Assembly: GCF_011386835.1 (NCBI RefSeq) | Contig: NC_088798.1 | Span: forward strand, 3,100,001-3,164,000 | Length of the DNA stretch: 64,000 bases | Direction of reading: 5' to 3' | Source of the DNA: Chrysemys picta bellii | Taxonomy: Eukaryota; Chordata; Testudines; Emydidae | Program-made: the position numbers and the translations under genes | Notes under the pieces: model-generated | Databases searched by the model: none | Seen by the model: only the letters and a program-made list of their open reading frames with translations | Told to the model about the DNA's origin: nothing | Shown: piece by piece, positions 47,015 through 58,079 of the stretch | Numbering within the stretch: the first letter of the stretch is position 1 | Layout: each line of letters opens with the position of its first letter

Positions 47015-48278
47015 CACGAGGGTACACAAAACACTGGTGGCCACTCTGAGTAGTGTAGACAACACAACATAGTGGTGCTGGTGATTCAATAAGTGGTGCT
47101 GCCTCCCTCTGAATCAGTCAGGCCTCAGTGTGGTGCTCCAGAATGCAACACCGTTGCAAGTGCCACATACAGGGTGAGGCGTGAAACCAAGGTCTTGGCC
47201 ATTTGTGCATTCCAAGAAGCAAAACGCCACATTTACTCTCAACTACCCTAAGGGGAGTGTTGTGAAGCTTAAAATAGGGTTTTCTCCAAAATATGATGTA
47301 CAAATGGTCTTCTCTTAGCAGATCTTCTCCCTGCACACTTGCAGAATCCCATGTGCTGACCTGAATGACAAAAGTAAGTTTTTACTGCTTTTTTCTGCCT
47401 GCACAACTAACACAGGCAAGAGGGAGAGAACTGCAAAGGCCATCCCAGCTTGTACATCATCAATACTACTACTTATTAAGTTCCAATCAGTTGCACTTGT
47501 GAAAATCTACTGAAGGCAATGGAGTTGAGTGGGTATCCCTGAGGTCTGCAGGATGGACACTGAGTAATTCTCACGCTAGAAGCTAAATTAAGTGAGGTAA
47601 CAGGAGTGAAAATCCACTGGCGAGAAAAATCTGTAAAATCAATCATAAGTCAACTAAAATCACATATGTTGCAGCAACTGCTAAGCTGTCATACCATAGC
47701 CACCTGTAAATGCAATGACAAAAAACACCTAGAAAAGCCTCCAATAACAATAGCTACAATATTCTTTACTAGCCCCACAGAGAACGACAAGTGTTGGTTT
47801 GCTAATAATCACAGTCACAGAACACAGTTCTAACAGCAAGCACGTCAATCGGGAGCCAGTTGTAACAATTCTGTGGCCGCCTTGGATATCAAGGAGACAG
47901 ATTTTTCATTTACATCAACGGATCTATCACAAATATAAACTACTGAATTTGAACAACATCTGAATTTAGCCCCCCGGCTTTTCTTAAAAAAAACACATGG
48001 CTCTTTAACTCATCCCTTTCTCCTTCCCTGCTCTTTTTCATGATAATCCTTCTGCTCTTGCCGAACAAGGACACCGACCAGTTGTAGGTGCAAAATACTC
48101 CTCACTGAAAAATAACCCTGTGCTTTCATTGCTGTTTGTGGGAGCCACGTATCATGCATCAGGAAAATCCTTTCCCCCTCCTCTCCTTAACCCAGTTCAT
48201 CTTTCTCCATCAATCCCACCCCAATATTTTTCCCCACTCCAAGCTAAATTTCCATTAAAAGGACCCCAGAGGGCTTAC

Positions 48279-48390
48279 TTCTGAAGGAGGGATCTCTTAA
48301 TGACAAGTTCTTCATCCAAGTCAGCTTCATTAGCCATGAAGAGCAACCGCTTTCCTGTGTCATCCACTCCAATGAAGTCACGCTGCTCCA
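48279..48390 (-). CDS. EIF2B3: EIF2B3 internal exon (VEQRDF...LLQK)
   Basis: This exon continues directly from the 54397-54556 exon. Its minus-strand translation starts [20 protein letters not shown] and ends VIKRSLLQK, the expected continuation of eIF2B gamma within the nucleotidyltransferase-like domain. The acceptor reads TACTTCAG immediately above 48390 and the donor GTAAGC immediately below 48279. The exon is 112 nt: two bases completing Val, 36 full codons, and AA, which with the first G of the next exon makes Lys. The reading frame is open and the residues are conservative. The upstream intron is about 6.0 kb and the downstream intron about 43.7 kb. I rely on family recognition, not a database search. 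Confidence 0.95.
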
Positions 48391-50500
48391 CTGAAGTAGA
48401 AAATCAAACACAACCATTTTACAGTCTTATCTTAATGAAATCTAAGACAACAAGGAGGATTGGTCAAATTGCCCTGGACTTCAAAACACAAACATAAGCA
48501 GAGATTAACCCACCAAGCCTAAGAACCTGCATTAATGCTCTACAACATACATTTATTTCATCCTTTCAACCAGAGTAACCAAAATGCGACTCAAGACATA
48601 TAACCATGGCCCCTGAAACTATCCATATCTTTAATATGAAGATGCCAACTGTGGAGACAGCAGGTCCCAGCATGCAATACTCCATCTTCATTGAGCTAAT
48701 GCGTACTTCTCTTCCCTCTTTCTTTACAACTATTTCAATTTGCACTACAAAGAATCCATGATAATTAATAGCTCATCTGAGCCAGCTCCTCCTCCTTCAC
48801 CATAAATCACTCTCCTTGTCTCATATCGCAATTAGCTGGTGAGGAGAGGATTATGGATTTCAGACAAGACTTCGCAACTAGTATCCTGTTCTCATACATG
48901 TTTTGTTAGTAATAAATATGTAGGCTACACGCACACACAGCTCCAGACTCCTAATACTTGGATGCCTCAGGACACGTATTGGTTTAAAAAGGGCACCCAC
49001 CCAAAGGAATACCTAATGTTCACATGTCTATTATGTCAATTTCTCTCTAGAGTAATGCTACTGAAATCAATGGCAATACACTAGGGGTGAGTTTGGCCTA
49101 ATGGTCTGAGTACTTTCTTTTTGAACAGTCTGTCCCAAGCACTGCAAACGGTGACAGCAAAACTTCATTCTCACAAATCTCTATGGATATGGGTCAAACC
49201 AGCTCTAGAGTAAAGAGCTCAGGAGAGCTGGGGGAAAGCCAGTTGGAAGGGGATTTCACTTTGCAATGAATATGGAATGCAACACAACTTTGGTGGTATC
49301 CACAAACTGTTCCCACACCCTGAAGCTGAAAGCACAGGAATATCTCAATGGCACAGTTCGGACGCAAACTTTTCTTTTTCTTCCCAGAGATGGTATTTTT
49401 GGTCAAATGCTGGCATATGCTTTACCCTCCCCAATTCCTAAAACTCACACCAACCTTGTGTGAGAAATGAATGCCCTGGGAGAAATAATTTCCTCACAGG
49501 CTTCTTTTTTTCTACCCAAATTGCATTTTAACTCCACTTTTCCTCCTTCGCTTTCTTTCTATTTGCATCTTAATAGCTGCCATAGTAACAGCCACCACCA
49601 AAATAAGGTCAAAACTCCGTAGCTGTTGAAAGCTTCCCACTGGCAGCCTTTGATCCAAGTGGTCAAGCTAGCTAGCTCCCTTCAGACGTTTCCCCTCTCA
49701 AATTAAGTATATAGCTAAGGAGCACAAAAATAGGCCCTGAACACACAACAATGTGAAAAATTAAGCACAATTAGGATCAAGCAACCAACTCACAAAATTC
49801 TTGAGCGCAGTGGCTCTATTCATTCTAGGCAGTAAATCAAGCTACAAGCCATGGTCCTAATTCTAAGCAGAGATAAACAAATGCCTGCTGCACCTAACCC
49901 TTTGAAAGCCTTGTCTGCGCCTACATACAGAATAGCGACAGGTTTCTCAATAAGGGCATCATGCTTCTTAAATTAAAGTCAGGTCCTAAGCCACTGTCTA
50001 GTCTACTGGATCTTTATGTCTGTACAGCAAAGAGCCTATCTACAATAAAAAATAGAACCATGATTAAAACTGGATTGTGCAACATGGTTGTGGCCAAACA
50101 GGTTTTTCTCTTCCCTGTGTGGATAGAAAAAAAAAGGCATAATAAATGTTAGTGAACTGTTTTACCCCTAGGAGAAACCTAGATAAAAATGTGCTCTTCC
50201 ATGCACAGGCAAGAGATACGGTTGTTTTTGTGCCGCAGACCAGGCAAAATGTATCACCAAACCCTGTAGTGAAAAAGGACAGTTCTGAAATGCACTGACG
50301 TTAACAGGCTAGAAGCAGGCAGATAACTAGTTTAATTAGTCCCTGAGGGAAAGGAAGGGGAAAAGGGAGAATGTGCATGAATGGTAACTTAAAGATGACC
50401 CACAAAGGGGGAAAAAATGGACTTGTACCCTGGTCTGTATTTTGATGTTGGATAAAGATGGCTTGAAAGATTTTTGTCCCAATAAAAAATAGTTCTACTT

Positions 50501-50787
50501 GGGGTATATCTACACTACCCACATTACAGCATGGCCGCGGCAGCGCTGTGACGTGGGCAGTGTAGTCACGCTTTATCGCTGGGGGAGAGCTCTCCCGGCG
50601 ATAAAAAACAAACAAACCCGAATGAGCGGTGGTAGCTTTATCCGTCGGCAGGGCAGCTCCCAACGATAAAGCACTGTCTATACTGGCGCTTTTCAGCACT
50701 AAAACTTTTGTCCTCGGGGGTGTGTGTTTTTTCACACCCCTGAACGACAAAAGTTTTAGCGCTGAAAGTGGCAGTGTAGACACAGCC
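50501..50787. mobile_element. Harbinger-like MITE, about 290 bp
   Basis: Left end GGGGTATATCTACACTACCC, right end reversed GGCTGTGTCTACACTGCCAC. The interior carries inverted AAAACTTTTGTC/GACAAAAGTTTT arms around a GTGTGTGTTTTTTCACACCC core, similar in plan to the MITE at 51244. No clear 3-bp duplication. Confidence 0.7.
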
Positions 50788-51243
50788 TTAGTTAGAAATC
50801 CAGGCTCTGTCTACCTTGGGGACTTTGAAGAGTGGAGAAATGATGACATCACAAGAGAGTGAGGCTGAGCAATTCAGGGGAGGAATTGTTAGTCAAATTT
50901 CTAAATCTTTGTTTTTAAACAAACCTATTTAACTCCGAGGCCTAATTGACATATGGGGAAAATGTCTTTAAAAATTCAGAACTCCCGCCCCTTTTCAATT
51001 CAGGTGAGAGAACTCACATGACACATCCATCATGAGGTCATTCCACAACCATACCAATGATCCTCAGTGACATTCCTAAGATCTTTAAGGTAAGAAAAAC
51101 AGGCAGGAAAGAACCACACCCTCACAATCCTTTCAGACTTTCTTTATACATATAAAGGCATAAACAATCCTTTGCCTGGGACTGTCTGGGGGAGGACAAT
51201 GGGCCTGGGACATAGAGCCAAGGATGGGAAGAGACAGGTCTCA

Positions 51244-51526
51244 GGCCTTGGCTACACTCGGGAATTCACAGCGCTGCTGCGGCCGCGCTGTGAAGCGCGA
51301 GTGTAGTCGCGCCGCCAGCGCTGTGAGAGAGCTCTCGCAGCACTGTATGTACTCCACCTCTCCGAGGGGAGTAGCTTGCAGCGCTGTGAGTGAGCGTGCA
51401 GCGCTGCAGGCTCTGATCACACTGGCGCTTTACAGCGCTGCACTCGCTGCGCTCGGGGGGTGGGTGTTTTCACACCCCTGAGCGCAGCAAGTTGCAGCGC
51501 TGTACAGCGCCAGTGTAGCCAAGGCC
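51244..51526. mobile_element. Harbinger-related MITE sharing TIRs with the 19.2-kb element
   Basis: Left end GGCCTTGGCTACACTCGGG, right end reversed GGCCTTGGCTACACTGGCG. The outer 15 bp are identical to the left terminal repeat of the autonomous element at 19230. CAGCGCTG occurs about six times inside. This is likely a non-autonomous derivative. The flanking 3-mers (TCA and TGA) do not match. Confidence 0.8.
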
Positions 51527-51794
51527 TGAGGCAGAGGCCCGGACAGGTTTAAGGCACATATGTTGGGTCTAGCCTGGATGTTTGAACTTCTCATACGGAC
51601 AGTCTCAAAAAAATCATGGCAGACACATTTGGCATGTCCGCCTTGGTCTTTGCCTCAATGCCCAGAGATAAGAATATACTGGCTTAGCACCCTAATATTG
51701 GGGTTCATTCTTCATACAATCTCTGCCTATCTGGGTTATCATCACTCCCCAGGGTCCTACTATGTTTGCATTGCTTCTTATGACTATGTTCCAC

Positions 51795-51990
51795 AGATGT
51801 TAAGGCCAGAAGGGACCGTTATGATCACTAGCCTGACCTCCTACATAAGAAGCCAAAGTACTTCACCCAGCACTTGCTGCAGTGACCCCATAACTTGTGG
51901 TTGAACTATAGCATACATTTTAAAAAGACATCAAGGTGCACAAGAATTATTAAAGGAGGTCAGTGGTTTAGCCTCTGTAACTAACACCTC
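51795..51990 (-). mobile_element. CR1 LINE 3' end, diverged subfamily
   Basis: ACAGATGTTAAGGCCAGAAG GGACCGTTATGATCACTAGC is the reversed tail of the CR1 subfamily also seen at 32790-33118. The remainder is decayed. Confidence 0.65.
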
Positions 51991-52450
51991 TGTTTAAAGC
52001 GGACTACAGTGGCAAATTCATCCTGATTACAGCTACACAGTTTATTTCAAAACTGTTCTCTACAGCAGAGATATTAAACATCTAGAAAGCAATGAAATGA
52101 CAGTTATTCCTTGTGGGCCATTTTCTATCAGCCCGGGGCGATCTGGTAGATCTCTCCAATCTCTGACTTCTGCAAATTTATGAACTGATGACAACATTTA
52201 TTGTTAGTTTAACAGAGCTTCCCAGGACTCAGGGTCCACAGCCAACCTTAACTGTGGCATTCCCTAAGCTTTGAGTGCTTGACTTTGTAACCTAAATAGC
52301 ATACTTGTAACAGAGTTTTTTGTAATAATTTTCCAGGGTTTTTTTAAAAAAAGAGCAAATTGTCAAAAAACAGATTCCATCATGTGGCATCGTGCTGACA
52401 TCCACATGGCTCATCAGCAGGGTTCCAACCTTTAGATTTACTGAACAGAC

Positions 52451-53072
52451 CAGGGCTGACCCTACCCATATGCAAAGTATGCAGCTGCACAGGGCCCCAG
52501 GAAATTTGGGGCACCAAATTGCCTGGTACTCTATGCAGCTGTGTGCTGCTCCAGCGTTCAGCCCGCCCAGGAAAGCTGCCCCTGCCCCCGCTCCACCCCG
52601 CCTCTTCCTGCCCCTGCTCCGCCCCACCCCTTCCCCTGAGGACTGCAGCAGGGGTCGGGCTTGCCCTGCACTCACTGGGCAGCGGTAAGTGGAGCAACCC
52701 GGCCCCAGCCCGCTCTGCACCGCCGGCTTCCAGCCACGCCACCAGTGAGTGCTGGGGGGCAGTTCCCCCCTGCCCTCCAAGTCCTAAGGCTGGGAGCCAG
52801 GGGAGCAGAGCAGGCGGGGGCTGGTCACTCCACTTCCTGCCGCCCTGTGAGTGCGGAGTCGGGCCTGTCCTGCACTCACCGGGCAGCAGGAAGTGGAGTG
52901 ACCCGGCCACAGCCTACTCCGCTAGTGAGTGCTGGGGGGAAGTTTCCCACCTGCCCCCCATACCTGCCCTCCCCGCGGAGGCCTGGGGCCAGCCCCCCCC
53001 CCTAACCCCACCCCACGGAGGCCTGGGGACGCCTCCCTGCATAGGGCACCAAAATGCCTAGGGATGGCCCTG
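52451..53072. mobile_element. hAT-type MITE, 622 bp, perfect 8-bp target duplication
   Basis: Identical 8-mers GAACAGAC (52443-52450 and 53073-53080) flank it. Left end CAGGGCTGACCCTACCCATA, right end reversed CAGGGCCATCCCTAGGCATT. The interior is GC-rich with a partial duplication around TGCACTCACTGGGCAGC and TGCACTCACCGGGCAGC. ORFs inside are chance Pro/Ala/Gly-rich frames. Confidence 0.88.
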
Positions 53073-53451
53073 GAACAGACCTCCACCACATGAGCTAATG
53101 GAGTAAAACTGATAGCAACAGTAGGTTGTCATCCTCTAAGTGGACTAGCACTGGAGGGCGATTAGATACACACTTTGCCAGCGGTTTTCACAGAAATTTG
53201 CTGTCAGCAGAGGAATGGTGAGACTCAGGGATCTTGGGTTCTTTTCCAGGCTCTGGAGGGGAGTGTGCTCTAGTGGGCACAGACCCTTCTGCCCATTCCT
53301 CTCAAGCTTGACCCCTTTCTGCCTCATCCCGTCCAACGTGTCTCTGCCCCATCCCTCACTCCATGTCCCAGTCCCATTCTCCTCACCTAGTCAGTCCCTG
53401 TCTCCTCAGGCTTCTCACCACACTTCTAGGCTCACCTTCTCTGGCTCTTTG

Positions 53452-53513
53452 CAGGGGCTTGGACTAGATGACCTCCTGAGGTCCCTTCCAACCCTGATAT
53501 TCTAGGATTCTCT
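53452..53513 (+). mobile_element. CR1 LINE 3' terminal fragment
   Basis: CTTGGACTAGATGACCTCCT GAGGTCCCTTCC then CTGATATTCTAGGATTC is the last 60 bp of a CR1. Confidence 0.9.
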
Positions 53514-53919
53514 TTGCCCAGTCTTTTTTGACCAATGGGGCCAAACCAGCATGTCCCCCTGTCCGTATGTCTTAGGAGACAGCCTTTAATTACATGATCA
53601 CATACTATGTTACTATTTTTCCCACAGGACCCTTGCCTCTCTGTGTCCAGGTTGGATGGTGCTCGCTTAATGAGCTATTTCAGATTCTGTTCTACCCTCA
53701 TTGCTCAATGTGCAGCCGCAGGTTTATTTAGCACCATTACTTAACTTCCGAGTGCTTGACTGAGAAACTGTAATAACGCCCTTCTAAGGTGGCGTTTTGT
53801 GGTCACTTATCTACCCTCGCTTTACAAAGCAGTGTTTCTTTCAGAGGCCTTCAGGGGAGGGATGATCCAAGCTTTCATATCAGTCCTATTTCCTGTCCTT
53901 AAATCCTTTAGTCTAATAA

Positions 53920-54180
53920 GGGCAGGTCTTCACTACGGGGGGGGGGTCGATTTAAGATATGCAAATTCAGCTACGCGAATAGCGTAGCTGAATTCGACGT
54001 ATCGGAGCCGACTTACCCCGCTGTGAGGACGGCGGCAAAATCGACCTCCGCGGTTCCCCGTCGACGGTGCTTACTCCTACCTCTGCTGGTGGAGTAAGCG
54101 TGTCGATTCGGGGATCGATTGTCGATCCCCGAGAGATCGATTTCTACCCGCCGATTCAGGCGGGTAGTGTAGACCTAGCC
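53920..54180. mobile_element. Harbinger-type MITE, 261 bp, multi-hairpin
   Basis: The target duplication is TAA (53917-53919 and 54181-54183). Left end GGGCAGGTCTTCACTACGG, right end reversed GGCTAGGTCTACACTACCC. Inside are perfect hairpins: 13-bp arms 53964-53976/53982-53994, and 10-bp arms 54109-54118/54122-54131. A GCTTACTCC/GGAGTAAGC pair lies between. Confidence 0.85.
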
Positions 54181-54396
54181 TAAAGCAGTAGCCGAACAAA
54201 ATAGTTTCAGCCGTCTTCTTTTAAAGTCCCTCCATCCTGGGGCACACATTTGGCTGGGCCCTTCCATTCTACCATGTTGTAATATTATTGTTATTCTTTT
54301 GTATGACTTTAGTGCCTCGGAGCCAGGACCCCACGGAGCTGGATTTTAGTTTGCTCAGGTGCACTGAGTCAGGAAGAACACTGTTAGTCGACTTAC

Positions 54397-54556
54397 CTGG
54401 CTTTTTTTTCCCTTTCTGTCCTGGTACCATTTCTGTGGGTTCCTGAGCTTTTTTCATCAATATGGAGAGTGTGGCATCATGGGCTCGAAACAGATCCACA
54501 ACCTCATGTAAAGCAACATCTGTGATCAGATCACAGCTCAGTACCAAGACATCAGT
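54397..54556 (-). CDS. EIF2B3: EIF2B3 internal exon (53 codons plus 1 nt), nucleotidyltransferase-like domain
   Basis: This exon encodes part of the gamma subunit of eIF2B, the guanine-nucleotide exchange factor that recycles eIF2-GDP to eIF2-GTP for translation initiation in the cytosol. Read on the minus strand it begins [20 protein letters not shown] and ends with a lysine-rich GQKGKKKP. I recognise this as the middle of the N-terminal nucleotidyltransferase-like domain, near residue 99 of the roughly 450-residue family protein. Splice signals are clear: a pyrimidine-rich TTTTGGCAG acceptor just above 54556 and a GTAAGT donor just below 54397. Length is 160 nt, so it starts in phase 0 and leaves one G, which joins the first two bases of the next exon to give Val. 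There are no stops or frameshifts. The preceding exon is not found up to 64000. Confidence 0.95.
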
Positions 54557-57500
54557 CTGCCAAAACAGAGAAGAAAAAAAATAAATATTTCCAAGACAGA
54601 ACATACCACATACTTGTCAACTTGGGATACCTTAGCAACAAACAGTCTGTAATGTTTCATGGCTTTCTCATTTGAGATCCACATTAAGCCACCAGACAGA
54701 GTTCCGGGTGTATGTTTTTACTGGCATGAAGAGGATATCTAGCGGTAAGGTTACTGGATTTGTTACCACTGCCAGCGCACATCCAAGAATGGATCCAATT
54801 TGTCATCCTCTCCTTGCAACCCAAGGAGCAGGATCATGGACACACAGATGAGTTCACAGCCTTCAGTGCTGCCATTAAGTTCTGCAACACTTGCCATGGC
54901 TATTTTAAATTAATTAATAATAATGACCTTTCTGGAGTAATCTTTGTAGCTGACTTCCCATCTTGCCTAACAATTGAAAAATGTATTTAAATGAAGTCAC
55001 TCTTATTGGAAAATCAAATGCTGGACAAATCTGGCACCTGATTTACTCAGACATCACACCTCAGTTTGCTCACTTTATAAGTATGCCCTCTAAAAGCCAA
55101 CATCGTCCTGCAACAAATTTGAATAAGCAAACTCCTATTACATTTAACTTTGATCTCAAAGGATCCCAAAGTGCTTTGCAAACTATACAAGGGAACCACT
55201 TCACTCACCACTAAAGTACAGCCACGTCTGAAGTGAAATACGACCAATTCCCCGCTATTGCCAATTACAAATACGCATGTCAGACCAGACGCTCTCTTGT
55301 TTAGGATCAGCTTTCAATTTCCTGTGAGTGGCAGAAAACTACTTTTCCAAAAACAACTAGTCAGACAGCTATTCTCGCCTCATTTAATTTGCTCCTGACA
55401 CACCATTTCTAGAGCTTTGCCAACAGCAAAATTAGTGAGTTTGGACTTTATCTTTTAATTTTAATCCATCATTTTGCTCCTAAATGGCATAATCACAACA
55501 TTATGTGTCAGGGACATAGTTCTTCTTCCCTCCCTGGTGTTTGTTACTTTCATTTTTTCATCAGTCCATCATTTACTATGCAAGCTCTATGGCACAGAGA
55601 CACGGATGTTTTTTGTGAAGCTTCTACCATAGGATACGTCATGGTGATAGGAGTTGAATTACTTTATTCATTATTTCTGCTTTAACTGTGAACACCACAT
55701 CAATTCAAAGAGAAAACCTGAGTGTGCACTTTTTAGTTTGGAAGGGATTGCAAGATAGCCCTTTACCCGAGATTAGGAGATGTGAAAGTCATAACTAGGA
55801 ATAACTCTGAGGTTTGATATACTGAAGGGCCTGCAGGGTCTTTCCCCAAAAGCCTTTGGAGATTGTCAGGTGTTTACCCGTAACTTTGGGGAATTCATCA
55901 TGCTACAGACTGCGACACAGCTACCGCGTTAGCATGCTGCACATGGGAGATGTCTGGTACCTTGCAGGGCCATGCCTATCATTTTTAGTGTAGAATATCT
56001 GCACTAATAATTTATTATGATGAAGATTATGGCCATTTAGTGTGAAGGAGAACATCCAGGTTGGAAGTCTGGCGGGTCCAAAAATTGTGAGCTACCTCTC
56101 TCCGTCTGAATACAATGCTGCTTATCAAAATCCAAATTTCATATGGAGGTTTTGCCTAGGAGAAATGCTATGATTATCTCATCTGAAAAACAAACCAAAG
56201 AATCCAATGCCAGCTGCCCACCACTCAAGAGCAACTCTATATCAGCAAACCATACGTACAAATACTGGGAGAAAAATCTGGTGAAGAAGATTTCAGCCTG
56301 CAGCTTTATGACTGCAAAGAGTGAGACATGCAATGAATGTCTTTCAGAGTATGTAACATTCAGTCTTTTTAAGCTGTAAAACTTCCAGATATTTGGTTTT
56401 CTGCAAGAGCATGAATTTAGTCGCAATACTTTCAAAGAAGGGCAAAGATTTGTCAAGGGCGTTTAAAAACAGACCAACTTTTTTTCTTCTACCTGATTTT
56501 GCAGAGGGAAAGGATCACTGTTTAAATCTAAATGCATTCACTCCGACGGTGAATAAAGAGACAGACCAGACATATCGTAAGGAACAACTATCTTGACTTG
56601 TAAAACAAATCTCATAATTATTTAACATTTTACTAAGTGCTTTAATCTGTCATTGTAGTAAACTGCCAACAAGCCTTTCGTAATTGTGAACAGGCCCCCC
56701 TCTCACTTTAGGACGAGCTTTTGCAAAGACTGAATGCAAGACCCCTGAGGAGCACAGGGGAACAGAACCACCCAATGTCTGGTTGCCATCTGTTCTCCCC
56801 ATTTACTCTCCCAATATGTAAATACACGTCAGCGAGCACAGGGACCAGTGAAACACACAGCTGCTCTGTAAAGCCCACATTTCTGCCTCTCCTCCTGATG
56901 AGCAGAGCGCTGGCCTCAGAAGCATGCTGAGAATACACCGTGAAAGTCTCTTTGGGGACTCAACAGCCTCCCCTTTGAAACACCACTCCCCCCATAAATA
57001 AAGCCCTCACTGTCTAATGGATGCACTTTTTTCCAGCGTTGAACCCATGAAAGAATAAACTAATGGCTGAATGAAAAAATAAACTCTACTAGTACCCTAG
57101 TAGAAGTGCGTGTTTTTCATTACTTTCTTAAGGCTGGTGCAGTAGAAAGAAAACAAATGGGTCAGCTTGTATTTGTTCCAATATGTACTCCATAGACGTG
57201 CGCTAAGTACAGTGCACCGTCCTGACAAAGCATCAATAGAAAGGAGACATACTGTATGCACACATGAGCATTCACATCCCCTGAGCACTCGATTTAATGA
57301 ATTATGCAAACACTGAACAAACATCAAAATCTTTACGAAATTAAATGCAACACTGATTACATCAACCCCAAACTATTATACAAACACGATAAGCAACAAC
57401 ATGAACTGGTTAAAAAAAAAACAGCATATGCCATACTTAATAAGCACACACCCTGCAAGCTCAGTCACTTCAAGGGAAGGGGGGGGGAGAAGCAACTTAT

Positions 57501-57557
57501 TATTCATTATTCAGACTGGGTGGATAAAAGATGAGGTGAGGATAATCCAGACAGGGA

Positions 57558-58000
57558 TGATGGTCCAGTGTTTAGAGTGGTAGCCAGGGTCTCAGGAGAC
57601 CCCGGCTCCACCAAAAATCTCCTGTGTAACTTTGGGTAAGTCATTCAGGGCTTGTCTACACAGTCCCTTCATCTGTGCCAGTGGGGGGGGAGGGAGGGTA
57701 AATTCAGTGCACACATTCCGGCGTGCATTAAACTGGCTTGTGTGGATGCTGCTGTTGTATATTAAAAGTTCCCTGGTGTACATTAATATAGTCCTGTTTC
57801 AAAACAGGACTACATTAACGCACACTAAGGAACTTTCTAGTGCGTGCCAGCAGGGTCCACGTGGACTAGTTAGTGAGTGAGATGCTAATGCACATTAGAA
57901 TTTACACCCCTGCAGGGGCACATTAGACAAATGCTTTGTTTCTCAAATATTTCGTTCCCCATCTGTAATATGGGGATAACAGTACTTCCCCACAATGCAT
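57558..58000 (+). repeat. MIR/CORE-SINE-like repeat, split by a MITE
   Basis: The left part (to 57647) has GGTCCAGTGTTTAGAGTGGT and CTGTGTAACTTTGGGTAAGT CA. The right part (from 57935) resumes with TTCCCCATCTGTAATATGGG GATAACAG. Together they form one MIR-like unit interrupted by 57648-57934. Confidence 0.75.
57648..57934. mobile_element. MITE inserted in the MIR-like repeat
   Basis: Left end GGGCTTGTCTACACAGTCC, right end reversed GCATTTGTCTAATGTGCCC. A central hairpin pairs AGTCCTGTTTC with AAAACAGGACT, and the flanks TTCCCTGGTGTACATTAA and TTAACGCACACTAAGGAA are related in inverted form. Confidence 0.6.
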
Positions 58001-58079
58001 TATAACTGTGATGTATCCAGGTGCTACAGGGGCTGTGTAAGTATCCTTCTTCTGTGTGGCTTAATGACAGCAATGTTAA

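Larger units (their letters stand above)
4554..48278 (-). other. EIF2B3: EIF2B3 intron, about 43.7 kb
   Basis: This single intron carries most of the mobile elements listed here. Stretches with no feature I can name are 4554-6430, 7561-8280, 10987-13565 (except a short ancient repeat near 11163-11234), 14021-15346, 15513-16217, 17326-18649, 18743-19226, 23476-24542, 24685-26129, 26226-27243, 30212-31217, 31431-32599, 33119-33747, 34435-35805, 37666-39404, 39667-40894, 41206-43606 (except a hairpin), 44814-45792 and 47023-48278. A 17.9-18.5 kb GC-rich stretch may be another old LTR, but I could not define it. Confidence 0.85.
48391..54396 (-). other. EIF2B3: EIF2B3 intron, about 6.0 kb
   Basis: This intron lies between the 54397-54556 and 48279-48390 exons. 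It is dense in DNA-transposon derivatives: MITEs at 50501-50787, 51244-51526, 52451-53072 and 53920-54180, plus CR1 3' ends at 51795-51990 and 53452-53513. I see nothing recognisable in 48391-50500, 51991-52442 or 53081-53451. Confidence 0.9.

Noticed and set aside
52292..53061. Several 100-180 codon ORFs on both strands
   Set aside because: All lie in or across the GC-rich hAT MITE defined by perfect GAACAGAC duplications. No motif or codon bias.
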